Source: Deltaproteobacteria bacterium (lineage in GTDB: Bacteria; Desulfobacterota; Desulfomonilia; UBA1062). Taken from it: 64,000 nt of DNA. The notes under the pieces were generated by a model, which was given only the letters and a program-made list of their open reading frames with translations, was not told where the DNA came from and did no database searches. Shown here one piece after another: positions 17,722-26,297 of the stretch (position 1 is the first letter of the stretch; each line of letters starts with the position of its first letter). A program made the position numbers and the translations under genes. The stretch is from contig JAHDOV010000019.1 of NCBI GenBank assembly GCA_018434685.1, positions 62,001-126,000 on the forward strand, in the 5' to 3' direction.

Positions 17722-19254
17722 ATGGATGAAAAGAAGAAGGGTAGCGAAAAGAAACTGAACAGGCGTGATTTTCTCAAGACCACAGGAGGGATTGCAGTAG
17801 CCGGTGTAGCTGCCGGGGGATTGTTTGCCGCGCCCGCGAAGGTCTTTGGCGCGGATATGCCGAAGAAGTGGGACGAAGAGGTCGATGTGGTGGTAATCGG
17901 CAGCGGCTTTGCCGGCCTGGCAGCGGCCATCGAGGCGAAGCAGGCAGGTGCGTCGGTAGCGGTCCTCGAGAAGATGCCGATGTACGGCGGAAACTCCATC
18001 ATCAACGGCGGCGTCTTTGCCGTGGCAGGATCACCCAAACAGGAGGCCGAGGGCATCAAGGATACACCCGAGCTGTTGCTGGAAGATATGATGAAGGCCG
18101 GCCTGTACATGAATCATCCCACACTGGCCCGGATGATTGCCGAGAAGTCTCGCGAGGCGGCAGAGTGGACCGAGTCCATCGGCGTGGAATACAAGGAGCG
18201 CGTCACTCACCTGGGCGGACACTCCGTGCCCCGCAGCTATTCCGCCTCGAACGGCAGCGGTTCGGCCATCGTGATGAAGGAGGTGGAAAAACTCAAGAGC
18301 ATGGGCGTGAACATCAGGACCAAGACCTATGTCTCGGCCATCATCCAGGACAAGGACGGCAAGGTCGTCGGCGTGAAGATCAGGGAAGGATACAAGTTCC
18401 CGGATGAAAACAGCGGTACCGTCAAGTATCTGAAAGCCAGGAAGGGTCTTGTGCTCGCCTCGGGCGGTTTCAGCAGGGATATCTACTTCAGGACCCTGCA
18501 GGACCCCAAGCTGACCGAAGACGTGGATTCCACCAATCAGCCCGGTGCAACCGGCGAGCTCCTCATGGAGGCCCTGCGTGCCGGCGCAACCCCCGTGCAG
18601 ATCTCCTGGATCCAGCTCGGCCCCTGGACCAGCCCGGACGAGAAGGGCATGGGCATCGGCTATGTCTTCAACGCCATGGGTGCATTCGTGTATGGCGTGA
18701 TGGTGAACCCCAAGACAGGCAAGCGCTTCATCAATGAGCTGGCCGACCGCAAGATGCGCGCCGATGCGATCATCCGGACAGGCCAACCCGCCATCTGCAT
18801 CGCCGACAGCGAGGGCGTCAAGCGTGTCTCCGTCCTGGAGAAGACCATTGAGAAGGGCGTGGTCAAGAAATTCGACACCCTCGAGGCGCTGGCAAAAGAG
18901 TACGGGATCCCCGTGGATGCTCTGAAGGAAACCGTGAACAATTACAGCAAATACGTCAAACAGGGCAATGATGAGGAGTTCGGCAAGTACATGCAGACCG
19001 ACTCCAAGCCCATGGAAACGCCGCCGTTCTATGCCTGCCGTGCCTGGCCCAAGGTGCACCACACCATGGGCGGCATCCAGATCAATGAAAAGGCGCAGGT
19101 CATCGGGCTCGACCGCAAGCCGATTCCCGGGCTCTATGCCGCCGGTGAGATTACCGGCGGTATCCACGGCGCTGTCCGCCTCGGCAGCTGTGCCGTGCTC
19201 GACTGCCTCGTGTTCGGACGGATTGCCGGCCAGAGTGCCGCCGCGAAGGTGTAG
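17722..19254 (+). CDS. Tat-exported fumarate-reductase-type FAD flavoprotein (paralogue 2)
   Basis: The 510-residue protein is a clear paralogue of the gene before it; long blocks are nearly identical (GGNSIINGG, MMKAGLYMNHP, STNQPGAT, GATPVQISWIQLGPW, HHTMGG). The twin-arginine signal is NRRDFLKTTGG and a probable cleavage site follows VFGA. FAD-binding DVVVIGSGFAGLAAAIEA and the GKRFINELADRK and GAVRLGSCAVLDCLVFGRIAG segments are present. It too lacks haem and FMN domains. The separate intergenic region, operator-like palindromes and own terminator suggest independent control and perhaps a different substrate from paralogue 1. A start at 17722 follows AAAGGAG. Confidence 0.88.
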   Translation: MDEKKKGSEKKLNRRDFLKTTGGIAVAGVAAGGLFAAPAKVFGADMPKKWDEEVDVVVIGSGFAGLAAAIEAKQAGASVAVLEKMPMYGGNSIINGGVFAVAGSPKQEAEGIKDTPELLLEDMMKAGLYMNHPTLARMIAEKSREAAEWTESIGVEYKERVTHLGGHSVPRSYSASNGSGSAIVMKEVEKLKSMGVNIRTKTYVSAIIQDKDGKVVGVKIREGYKFPDENSGTVKYLKARKGLVLASGGFSRDIYFRTLQDPKLTEDVDSTNQPGATGELLMEALRAGATPVQISWIQLGPWTSPDEKGMGIGYVFNAMGAFVYGVMVNPKTGKRFINELADRKMRADAIIRTGQPAICIADSEGVKRVSVLEKTIEKGVVKKFDTLEALAKEYGIPVDALKETVNNYSKYVKQGNDEEFGKYMQTDSKPMETPPFYACRAWPKVHHTMGGIQINEKAQVIGLDRKPIPGLYAAGEITGGIHGAVRLGSCAVLDCLVFGRIAGQSAAAKV

Positions 19255-19294
19255 GCGTTTGCCGAAGACCGTAATCAGTTAATCAGCAGCATAT

Positions 19295-19336
19295 GTGCGG
19301 CAGGGGCACTCATCGTTCCTGCCGCACGTTCCTTTT
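19295..19336 (+). terminator. Terminator after the second flavoprotein gene
   Basis: GTGCGGCAGG (19295-19304) pairs with CCTGCCGCAC (19318-19327) over a 13-nt loop, and GTTCCTTTTG follows. It lies 40 nt after the stop codon and also lies beyond the 3' end of the convergent substrate-binding protein gene. Confidence 0.65.
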
Positions 19337-19398
19337 GCAAGCACCGTGATCCATGTGTCTGCCTGCACCGGATGCCGATTCAGTGCAGGAAGGTCACG

Positions 19399-20415
19399 TT
19401 ACTCCACCGACTGGGCGATCTGCAGGATCTCCATGGGCAGCTGGATCCCGAGTTTGTTCATCTGAGAGGTGTCCACAAGGATCTTGAGCTCTTCCTGCTT
19501 GAGGATCGGGAGTGTCCCGGGGTCTGCACCGTCTTTCAGGATTTTCAGGGCCTGCGTAGCGGAAAGCGCGCCGATGAGCCCGAAATCGGACCCGACATAC
19601 AGGATGGCACCGGGAAACTTCATGAGGACCAGGCTGATGCCCGGGATCTTCCTGGCATTGGCAAGCTCGATGAGTTCATAGCAGGCCTCGTAATTTCTCA
19701 GGCCATAGTAGGTGTCGAGCGGTATGGCAAAGGCCTGGGCGCCCTGGTCTATGAGCTCCTGAACAGCCGGGGTGATGTGGTCGCTCTTGTTCACCTCCCT
19801 CGAGATGACGGTCAGGCCAACCGACGGACCGTATTCCCTGACCTCTTCCATGTGGGCGATGCCGTTCTCGTCATCGCTGTGGACGATGCCGACGGTCTTG
19901 ATGGCCGGGAATGCCAGCCGCACGATCTTGAGGGTGTCGAGCATGTTCATGTACAGGGTCGAGCCGGTGAATCCTTTGCCTGCCTCTGTCAACGATGTGC
20001 ATCCGGCCGCGGTGGGTATGGCAACTGCAGTGAATACGAGGGGGATGCCGGCGGCTATGATCCTGTCCCTGGCGTACTTCGTGGCCGGCGTGCCGATGGT
20101 GAGGACCAGGTCGGGTTTTTCCCTGGCAATGCGGGAGGCCTCGCTCTTGATCCGCATGAGGACGAGCACCTTTTTCCACAACCCGGCCTTCTCCACATCG
20201 AAATCAATGACCGTACGCTTGATCTCGAGGTTCACCCCCTGGACCAGGCCGCCTTCTTCCAGGGCCTTGAGGAAGCTGTCGTAAGAATTCTGGTAAGGTT
20301 CAATGGCCGTGACCTGCAGGGTCTCTATGCGGAAGGTCTTGTCCTGGGCGAAACAGGGGGCGGAAAGTACTAAGAGGGAACAGAAACAGGCAAATAACAA
20401 AACTCCTTTTCTCAT
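19399..20415 (-). CDS. ABC-type substrate-binding protein (TrpX/PF04392-like)
   Basis: The 338-residue protein has a signal peptide (MRKGVLLFACFCSLLVLSA, cleaved after CFAQ-like AXA) and the two-lobed periplasmic-binding fold of the ABC transporter substrate-binding family with LVLTIGTPATKYA, GIPLVFTAVAIPTAAG and VGIVHSDDENG. Members such as TrpX bind aromatic amino acids or related small molecules. No permease or ATPase gene is nearby, so it is either an orphan component or has another role such as ligand sensing. The start at 20415 has GAGGAGG at good spacing. The gene is convergent with the flavoproteins. Confidence 0.85.
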   Translation of the reverse strand: MRKGVLLFACFCSLLVLSAPCFAQDKTFRIETLQVTAIEPYQNSYDSFLKALEEGGLVQGVNLEIKRTVIDFDVEKAGLWKKVLVLMRIKSEASRIAREKPDLVLTIGTPATKYARDRIIAAGIPLVFTAVAIPTAAGCTSLTEAGKGFTGSTLYMNMLDTLKIVRLAFPAIKTVGIVHSDDENGIAHMEEVREYGPSVGLTVISREVNKSDHITPAVQELIDQGAQAFAIPLDTYYGLRNYEACYELIELANARKIPGISLVLMKFPGAILYVGSDFGLIGALSATQALKILKDGADPGTLPILKQEELKILVDTSQMNKLGIQLPMEILQIAQSVE

Positions 20416-20823
20416 GGCTATCCTCCTCGGTCATGTAATGAATGGAACTGCGAATCACATCCCTGCCGTGCTTGAGGGCACAAGAATCAAGGCATGCTCA
20501 TGCGCAGTACCATCAGAATTCACTTACCGCCGATGGCAGAACCCGGTGCCTGTGAACAAACGCCCTTCCTGCGAAAGCAAAAAAAAACCAGATATCACAG
20601 GGAGATGCGGATCTTAGCTGAGAGCCTTCGTGGGGACGATAACAAGGCAGCGCTGCTGAAATTGCCTCTTCTGCATCCGATTTAAGCATATGCTTTTCCA
20701 GGAGTCAAATCTATTGAGGTCTCTTGAAGGCTGCGAGCGGCAGCGATGGCCCGGAAAGGATTGAGCTCTCTCTCAGTACAGTTTGCTGTTGCATTCTCCA
20801 GGGCTCTCGTGAAAGAATCCATC
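20416..20823. other. Intergenic region with one 12-bp palindrome
   Basis: This divergent 400-bp region contains no convincing ORF. AAGCATATGCTT (20684-20695) is a perfect palindrome that could serve as an operator for the GNAT-deacetylase gene. An A-run lies at about 20579-20588. Confidence 0.4.
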
Positions 20824-22560
20824 ATGTTCAGAATCAGGAGAATCTACGATGACATCCTCCCGGTGAACCGCTTTGCCCTCGACCAGGTCCGGCAGATCCT
20901 GAAGGAGAGGTTTCCCGGGCTGAACAGTGCCGATATAGAGAAGATCCCCGAATTGCTCACCAACCCCCTGAAACACCGGTTCAAGTCCATGCTCTATGTG
21001 GCAGAGGATATGAAAGGCACCGTCAAGGGGTTTGCCGTCCTTTCCAGGGAACCCGAGCTGAAATTCTGCTACCTCGACTACATATCCTCGAGCATGTTGA
21101 TGGAGGGCAGGGGGATCGGCGGGATTCTCTACGAGCATATCCGCGACGAGGTCCTCCTGATGGACAACATGGGGATTTTCCTTGAATGTCTGCCCGATGA
21201 TCCGAAGCTCTGCAAAGACCCGGAGATACTGAAGCAGAACAGGGCGCGGCTGAGATTCTATGAAAAGTATGGTGCACGGCCCATTGTCAATACACTCTAC
21301 GAAACCCCGGTAAGCCCCGGCGGCGACAATCCGCCCTACCTCGTGTTCGATGACCTCGGCCAGGGGAGGCCGCTAGAGATGGCACAGGCGAAGACCATCG
21401 TACGGGCCATACTGAAGGGCAAGTATGCTCACCTGGTCAGCAAATATTATATGGATATGGTTGTGAACTCCTTCCGCGATGATCCGGTGCTGTTGCGGCC
21501 GGTGCGATATGCAAGGACAGTCCCGGTACAGGTGAATCCGTGCAGGGGGAGATCTGCCAGGATTGCCCTGGTCGTGAATGAAAAGCACGAGATCCACCAT
21601 GTGCGAGAGCGGGGGTATGTTGAATCACCTGTCAGGATCAGGACCATCCTGGAAGAGCTGGAATCCACGACGCTCTTTCAGAGGCTGCCGCCCAGGACCT
21701 TTTCAGAGAAGGTCATCAGGGAGGTCCATGATGCGCAATACATCGAGTACTTCAAGAGACTCTGCTCGCTGCTGGAGCCCGGCAAATCCGTCTACCCGTA
21801 CGTGTTCCCCATCAGGAATGCAGCACGGCCCCCGAAGGAACTGGCTGTACGGGCAGGGTATTACTGCATAGATACATTCACCCCGCTGAACAAGAATGCC
21901 TTCCTTGCGGCCAAGCGAGGGGTCGACTGCTCACTGACTGCAGCGCACGAGCTGCTCAAAGGACATCGCATCGCCTATGCACTCGTACGGCCTCCGGGGC
22001 ACCACGCCGAGACCCGCTCATTCGGCGGATTCTGCTACTTCAACAATGCAGCCATAGCGGCGAACTACCTGAGCCGGTTCGGCAGGATAGCGATCCTGGA
22101 TATCGATTACCATCACGGCAACGGCCAGCAGCAGATCTTCTATGAACGCAGCGATGTCCTCACCGTATCCATTCACGGGCATCCCCATTTTGCCTATCCG
22201 TATTTCAGCGGTTTTGCCGACGAGAAGGGTGCCGATTCGGGAACCGGATTCAATCTGAACATTCCGCTGAAGGAAACGATAACCCCGGAGGAATACTTAA
22301 AGGCACTCGAACATGCCCTCAAGGCGATCTCGTCGTTCAACCCTGCCTACCTGATCGTCTGCCTCGGCCTGGACACCTCCAAGGGCGATCCTACCGGCAC
22401 CTGGAGCCTCATGGCCAGGGACTTCGAACGCGTTGGCAGAACCATCGGCCGATCCCGGTTCCCCATCCTCGTCGTTCAGGAGGGGGGATACCGGACACGG
22501 GTCATCGGGATCAATGCACGGCATTTTTTCTTCGGGCTGTGCACCGGCATGTGGGGGTAA
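20824..22560 (+). CDS. GNAT acetyltransferase-histone deacetylase (AcuC-like) fusion
   Basis: From 20824 the protein has 578 residues (the frame is open to 20746, but that extension looks like non-coding sequence). The first ~180 residues look like a GNAT fold: YVAEDMKGTVKGFAVLS, CYLDYISSS, then GRGIGGILYEHIRDE, which is the acetyl-CoA loop, and FYEKYGARP at the end. From about residue 235 comes a class I/II-type deacetylase with RPPGHHAE, GFCYFNNAAIAA, DIDYHHGNGQQ, VSIHGHPHF, GLDTSKGDPTG and EGGY, which supply the zinc ligands and catalytic His pair. One polypeptide thus has both an N-acetyltransferase-like and a deacetylase domain. It could control a reversible acetylation or act on acetylated polyamines; the substrate is unknown. 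Confidence 0.85.
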   Translation: MFRIRRIYDDILPVNRFALDQVRQILKERFPGLNSADIEKIPELLTNPLKHRFKSMLYVAEDMKGTVKGFAVLSREPELKFCYLDYISSSMLMEGRGIGGILYEHIRDEVLLMDNMGIFLECLPDDPKLCKDPEILKQNRARLRFYEKYGARPIVNTLYETPVSPGGDNPPYLVFDDLGQGRPLEMAQAKTIVRAILKGKYAHLVSKYYMDMVVNSFRDDPVLLRPVRYARTVPVQVNPCRGRSARIALVVNEKHEIHHVRERGYVESPVRIRTILEELESTTLFQRLPPRTFSEKVIREVHDAQYIEYFKRLCSLLEPGKSVYPYVFPIRNAARPPKELAVRAGYYCIDTFTPLNKNAFLAAKRGVDCSLTAAHELLKGHRIAYALVRPPGHHAETRSFGGFCYFNNAAIAANYLSRFGRIAILDIDYHHGNGQQQIFYERSDVLTVSIHGHPHFAYPYFSGFADEKGADSGTGFNLNIPLKETITPEEYLKALEHALKAISSFNPAYLIVCLGLDTSKGDPTGTWSLMARDFERVGRTIGRSRFPILVVQEGGYRTRVIGINARHFFFGLCTGMWG

Positions 22561-22851
22561 CTCGGGCGTTTTCACCCCGGAAATGCCGGCCCTTTACTCG
22601 GGGAAGAGTTTGTGCTAGCAAGGCCTCATTATGGGTAACGACGGCACCAGTACCAGTAGAAGCCGCCTCACATACTTCGGTTAGTCCTGCACCGGCATGG
22701 GTCACGGTCTCCAGGCTGGAAGGCAGGGAGAAGAGGTGATCATGCTGCATGATAATGTACACCTGTATGTTCAGGTTTTTCTGTTCCGGCAGTACCGGAA
22801 TGTAGAGATTCAGGGCACCGGCACGGGCACGCCCTGTGCAGGAGGATGGTC

Positions 22852-23775
22852 ATGCTGAGGGAATTCCAGATATGTGAGGGCAGGATCAGAAACGGCAGCA
22901 ACGGGTTCGATTGCATTCAGGTCTTTGTCAACCCCGAGCCGGAAGAGAAGAGGTTCCTGGTGGAGGATCTCAAAATCGATGAGCACACCCTCAATTCCGC
23001 CCTCGACCCGGACGAGATCTCCCGACTCGAGTTCGAGCCCGACCACATCGCCTTGATTTACAAGATACCCAAGAGCTATTCCGGCAACGACCAACTGCAT
23101 TTCCGGGTTGTCTCCACCGGCATGTTCCTGTTCCGGGACCGTCTGGTGCTCGTTGTCTCTGAAGATACCGAACTCTTCGAGGGAAAACCCTTTAATCGGC
23201 TCCAATCGCTGCGGACGCTGTTCCTGAGGCTGCTGAACCGGTCGGCCTATCACTTCATGGAACACCTGAAGATCATCAATCTCCTGAGCGATGAGCTGGA
23301 GGAGAAGATCAACGATTCCATGGAGAACCGGTATCTGATCAACCTGTTCACCCTGGAAAAGAGCCTCGTCTACTACCTCAACGCCATAAATTCCAACCGG
23401 GTGGTCATCGAAAAGCTCAAGAACAGCGCTGTGAAAATCGGGTTTGAAACCGACGAAGCCGAGTTCCTCGACGACATCATCGTGGAGAACAATCAGTGTT
23501 TCCGTCAGGCCGAGATCTACTCGAACATCCTCGCGAGCCTCATGGACGCCCGGGTCTCCATTGTCAGCAACAACCTCAACATCCTCATGAAGACGCTGAA
23601 CATCATCACCATCTGCATCATGGTGCCGACCCTGGTGGTGAGCGCATTCTCCATGAATGTGGCCATACCGCTGCAGCATCATCCCTATGCATTCTGGTTA
23701 ATCATGACCATGGCGCTGGTATCCGCCCTGGGAGTGATGTTTGTGTGGAGGCAGAGAAAAGGGGTCAAATCCTGA
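22852..23775 (+). CDS. CorA-like divalent metal transporter
   Basis: The start is set at 22852 because GGAGG (22841-22845) then lies 6 nt upstream; an ATG at 22846 overlaps the ribosome-binding site. The 307-residue protein has the CorA layout: an N-terminal soluble domain (to about 240), a long helix, then two C-terminal membrane helices. The usual GMN motif that follows the first helix is replaced by SMN (FSMNV). CorA proteins form pentameric channels for Mg2+ or Co2+/Ni2+; the change of the first GMN residue could alter selectivity. The gene lies about 290 bp behind the GNAT-deacetylase gene, same strand. Confidence 0.85.
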   Translation: MLREFQICEGRIRNGSNGFDCIQVFVNPEPEEKRFLVEDLKIDEHTLNSALDPDEISRLEFEPDHIALIYKIPKSYSGNDQLHFRVVSTGMFLFRDRLVLVVSEDTELFEGKPFNRLQSLRTLFLRLLNRSAYHFMEHLKIINLLSDELEEKINDSMENRYLINLFTLEKSLVYYLNAINSNRVVIEKLKNSAVKIGFETDEAEFLDDIIVENNQCFRQAEIYSNILASLMDARVSIVSNNLNILMKTLNIITICIMVPTLVVSAFSMNVAIPLQHHPYAFWLIMTMALVSALGVMFVWRQRKGVKS

Positions 23776-23790
23776 TTTCTCAAAAAATTC

Positions 23791-23847
23791 TTGACAGAGG
23801 GATAGAAAAAAGTCATGGGTAAATTGGTCGGACCACCGGACCAATTA
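23791..23847 (+). promoter_or_regulatory. Promoter and GntR/FadR-type operator of the glpD cluster
   Basis: A consensus TTGACA lies at 23791-23796; the -10 is weak. The operator follows: arms AATTGGTC (23823-23830) and GACCAATT (23840-23847) form an inverted repeat, and within it TGGTCGGACCA (23826-23836) is itself a perfect palindrome. TGGTC-N-GACCA is the known recognition pattern of FadR/FCD-subfamily GntR proteins. The adjoining gene encodes exactly such a regulator, 14 bp downstream, so autoregulation of the operon is likely. Confidence 0.75.
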
Positions 23848-23860
23848 AGGGGGCGTACCT

Positions 23861-24592
23861 ATGGCGGCACATATTTTATCCCGGCCCATCAGCAAGACCA
23901 GGCTTCATGAAGAGATCGAGAACATCCTCATTGCAGGCATCACCAGGGGCGAAATGGCTCCCGGGGAGAAACTTCCCACGGAACGGGAGCTTGCCGGCAG
24001 ACTCAATGTAAACCGTTCCACGATCCGCGAGGCGCTGAGCAAGCTCGAATCGCTCGATCTGGTGGAGATCAGGCACGGTGACGGCGCGTATGTCAGGAAT
24101 TACCTGGAGAGCGGCAGCCTCGAGCTCATCAGGGCACTCGTTCACCTGGACAGAGACAACCGCGACGATATCATCAGGGCACTGTTGGAGTTCAGGACCG
24201 TCACTGCACCCGAGATGGCCGGCAGGGCTGCCCTCAACAGGACCGAGGAACACCTCAGGCAGCTCGAAGAGACCATATACGCGGATGCGGGCATGACCAT
24301 CGTGGAGAAGGACATCCGCGTGCACCACATCATAGCCCTGGCGAGCAACAATATCCTCTACCTGGTACTGCTGAACTTCTTCAATAAATTCATGCACGAA
24401 TACGGGTATCTCTATTTCGAAGACGAGGAGAACCGCAGGCGTTCCCTCAAATTTCACGAGGATATGTACCGGGCCATAAAGGCGGGAAACCCCGGGAAGT
24501 CGCGCAGGGTCATGCGGGAAGTCATGCAGTATTCACAGGATGTAGTGGTCGGGACCCTGCTGGGCAAGGCTGGGCAAGGAGGTATGGGATGA
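23861..24592 (+). CDS. GntR family transcriptional regulator, FadR/FCD subfamily
   Basis: The 243-residue protein has an N-terminal winged-helix domain (LPTERELAGRLNVNRSTIREALSKLESLDLVEIRHGDGAYV, residues about 37-77; 20-residue blocks shown only in part by family logic) followed by an all-helical FCD domain of about 150 residues. The FCD metal-binding His/Asp residues can be placed in RVHHIIA and HEDMYRAI. It probably responds to a glycerol, acyl or hydroxy-acid metabolite. Its stop overlaps the GlpD start by 4 nt (ATGA), so the two are translationally coupled. The operator upstream fits its DNA-binding subfamily. Confidence 0.9.
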   Translation: MAAHILSRPISKTRLHEEIENILIAGITRGEMAPGEKLPTERELAGRLNVNRSTIREALSKLESLDLVEIRHGDGAYVRNYLESGSLELIRALVHLDRDNRDDIIRALLEFRTVTAPEMAGRAALNRTEEHLRQLEETIYADAGMTIVEKDIRVHHIIALASNNILYLVLLNFFNKFMHEYGYLYFEDEENRRRSLKFHEDMYRAIKAGNPGKSRRVMREVMQYSQDVVVGTLLGKAGQGGMG

Positions 24593-26262
24593 AGAGGTTT
24601 ATCGAAGAGCACAAAGGCGAGTGCTACGATGTGGTCATCGTCGGCGGCGGCATCACCGGGGCCGCAGTGGCCTATGAGGCGGCAAGCCGGGGACTGCGAG
24701 TCGCGCTGGTGGAAAAGGGCGATTTTTCCGCGGCAACGTCTGCGGCAACCTCCAAGCTCATCCATGGAGGGCTCAGGTACCTGGCGAACATGGAATTCTC
24801 CCTCGTGCGCGAATCACTCAGAGAGCGGAAGATACTCGAGGACATCGCGCCGAATTTCGTCTACCCGTTCCCCATGCTCATGACGCACTACAAATCCTCG
24901 CTCAAGAACAGCAAATGGGTCGTCAAGGCCGGACTCACCCTGTACGATATCCTGTCCTACGACCGGGGGGCCACCTGGGACAAGAGCAAGAAGATCCCTC
25001 TCCACAGGACCGTATCCACCACCGAGGCCCTGTCCATGCAGCCGAACCTGAGGGAGGAAGACCTCACCGGCGCCTCGATCTTCTACGACTGCATGAGCAT
25101 CTTCCCGGAACGGCTGACCCTTGCGTTCATCAAGTCTGCAGTGGCATTCGGGGCCCGGGTGGCCAACTACACGCGCGTGGATGGGTTTCTCTTCGATGGG
25201 GCCCACAACGTGACCGGGGTTACGGTGACGGACGTGCTGGACGGCTCGATGCACGAGATCAGGGGAGATATCACCATCAACTGCGGCGGTCCCTGGGCTG
25301 ACATCATCCTGGGCCTGGCAAAACCGGAAGGGACCAGCGACACCCTGCGGAGATCGGAAGGCATCCACATCATCACGGACAGGAAGATCGATGACAGCTG
25401 CGTTGTCGGTGCAATGAGCACATCGGGCAGGCATTTCTTCCTCATCCCCTGGCGGAGACACACCCTCATCGGCACCACGGACAAGGACTACGTCGGCAGC
25501 CCTGACGAATACCGCGTGACTGCTCAGAGCATCACCGAACTCATCGACGAGGTGAACTCGACCCTTGGCGAGGGATTCGTGCAGTATGGGGATGTCCTCC
25601 ACACCTACGGCGGACTGCGTCCTCTCGTGGAGGAACAGACAGAGGGGACGTATGAATCTTCGAGAAAGTACGAGATCTATGACAATGCCATAGACGGCCT
25701 GAACGGGCTCATAACCGTGGAAGGCGGGAAATATACCACGAGCAGGAATCTTGCGGAAAAGGTCATGGAACTCGTCTGGAACAAGACGAACAAACCCATG
25801 GGCAAGACCATCAGCGACCGGCGCTATCTCTGCGGGTGCGAGATCAGGGACATGCAGGACTTCATGGCTTCGCTCCACCGGGAGCACCGGGATTGCAGCA
25901 GCGACACCCTGGAGTATCTGGGAAGAAACTACGGGGCGGAGTGTGAGAAGGTGCTCGGCATGGCTCAAGAGGACAGGACGCTTGGAGAGCCGATCAATGA
26001 CGACGGCGAGATCCTTGCGGAGGTAACCTGTGCCGTCAGGGACGAGATGGCACGGACGCTCGGCGATATCGTGCTCCGCAGGACCGGCATCGCCACCCTG
26101 GGCAACCCGGGCGAAGATGTCCTGGAGAAGGTGGCAGCGATAGCTGCACAGGAATTGAAATGGAGCCACAAGAGAACCGAAGAGGAGATCGGCTCGGTTA
26201 TCGATCGGCTGAAGGTACCTTCACCAGGGTCATCCATCGCTGCAGAAGGGGTGCAGGAATAG
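24589..26262 (+). CDS. glpD: FAD-dependent glycerol-3-phosphate dehydrogenase
   Basis: The 557-residue protein begins with the FAD-binding DVVIVGGGITGAAVAYEAAS, then the family signature SAATSKLIHGGLRYL. The domains that follow match GlpD/GlpA-type enzymes: FFLIPWRRHTLIGTTD, YGGLRPLV, TVEGGKYTTSR, and a C-terminal helical domain. The reaction is oxidation of sn-glycerol-3-phosphate to dihydroxyacetone phosphate, passing electrons to quinone at the inner membrane. It is the second gene of a GntR-glpD-AGPS-like operon. DHAP is precisely the precursor that acyl-/alkyl-DHAP enzymes use, which supports a functional link to the next gene. Confidence 0.92.
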   Translation: MKRFIEEHKGECYDVVIVGGGITGAAVAYEAASRGLRVALVEKGDFSAATSAATSKLIHGGLRYLANMEFSLVRESLRERKILEDIAPNFVYPFPMLMTHYKSSLKNSKWVVKAGLTLYDILSYDRGATWDKSKKIPLHRTVSTTEALSMQPNLREEDLTGASIFYDCMSIFPERLTLAFIKSAVAFGARVANYTRVDGFLFDGAHNVTGVTVTDVLDGSMHEIRGDITINCGGPWADIILGLAKPEGTSDTLRRSEGIHIITDRKIDDSCVVGAMSTSGRHFFLIPWRRHTLIGTTDKDYVGSPDEYRVTAQSITELIDEVNSTLGEGFVQYGDVLHTYGGLRPLVEEQTEGTYESSRKYEIYDNAIDGLNGLITVEGGKYTTSRNLAEKVMELVWNKTNKPMGKTISDRRYLCGCEIRDMQDFMASLHREHRDCSSDTLEYLGRNYGAECEKVLGMAQEDRTLGEPINDDGEILAEVTCAVRDEMARTLGDIVLRRTGIATLGNPGEDVLEKVAAIAAQELKWSHKRTEEEIGSVIDRLKVPSPGSSIAAEGVQE

Positions 26263-26297
26263 TTTGTGGAAGTGAAATCACGTCACAGGAGGTGATC

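Noticed and set aside
18031-19167. Long minus-strand ORF opposite flavoprotein 2
   Set aside because: It is a shadow of the codon pattern of the flavoprotein; no start signal and no protein features.
24814-26169. 451-codon ORF antisense to glpD
   Set aside because: The composition is typical antisense of a GC-rich gene; GlpD on the other strand is certain.
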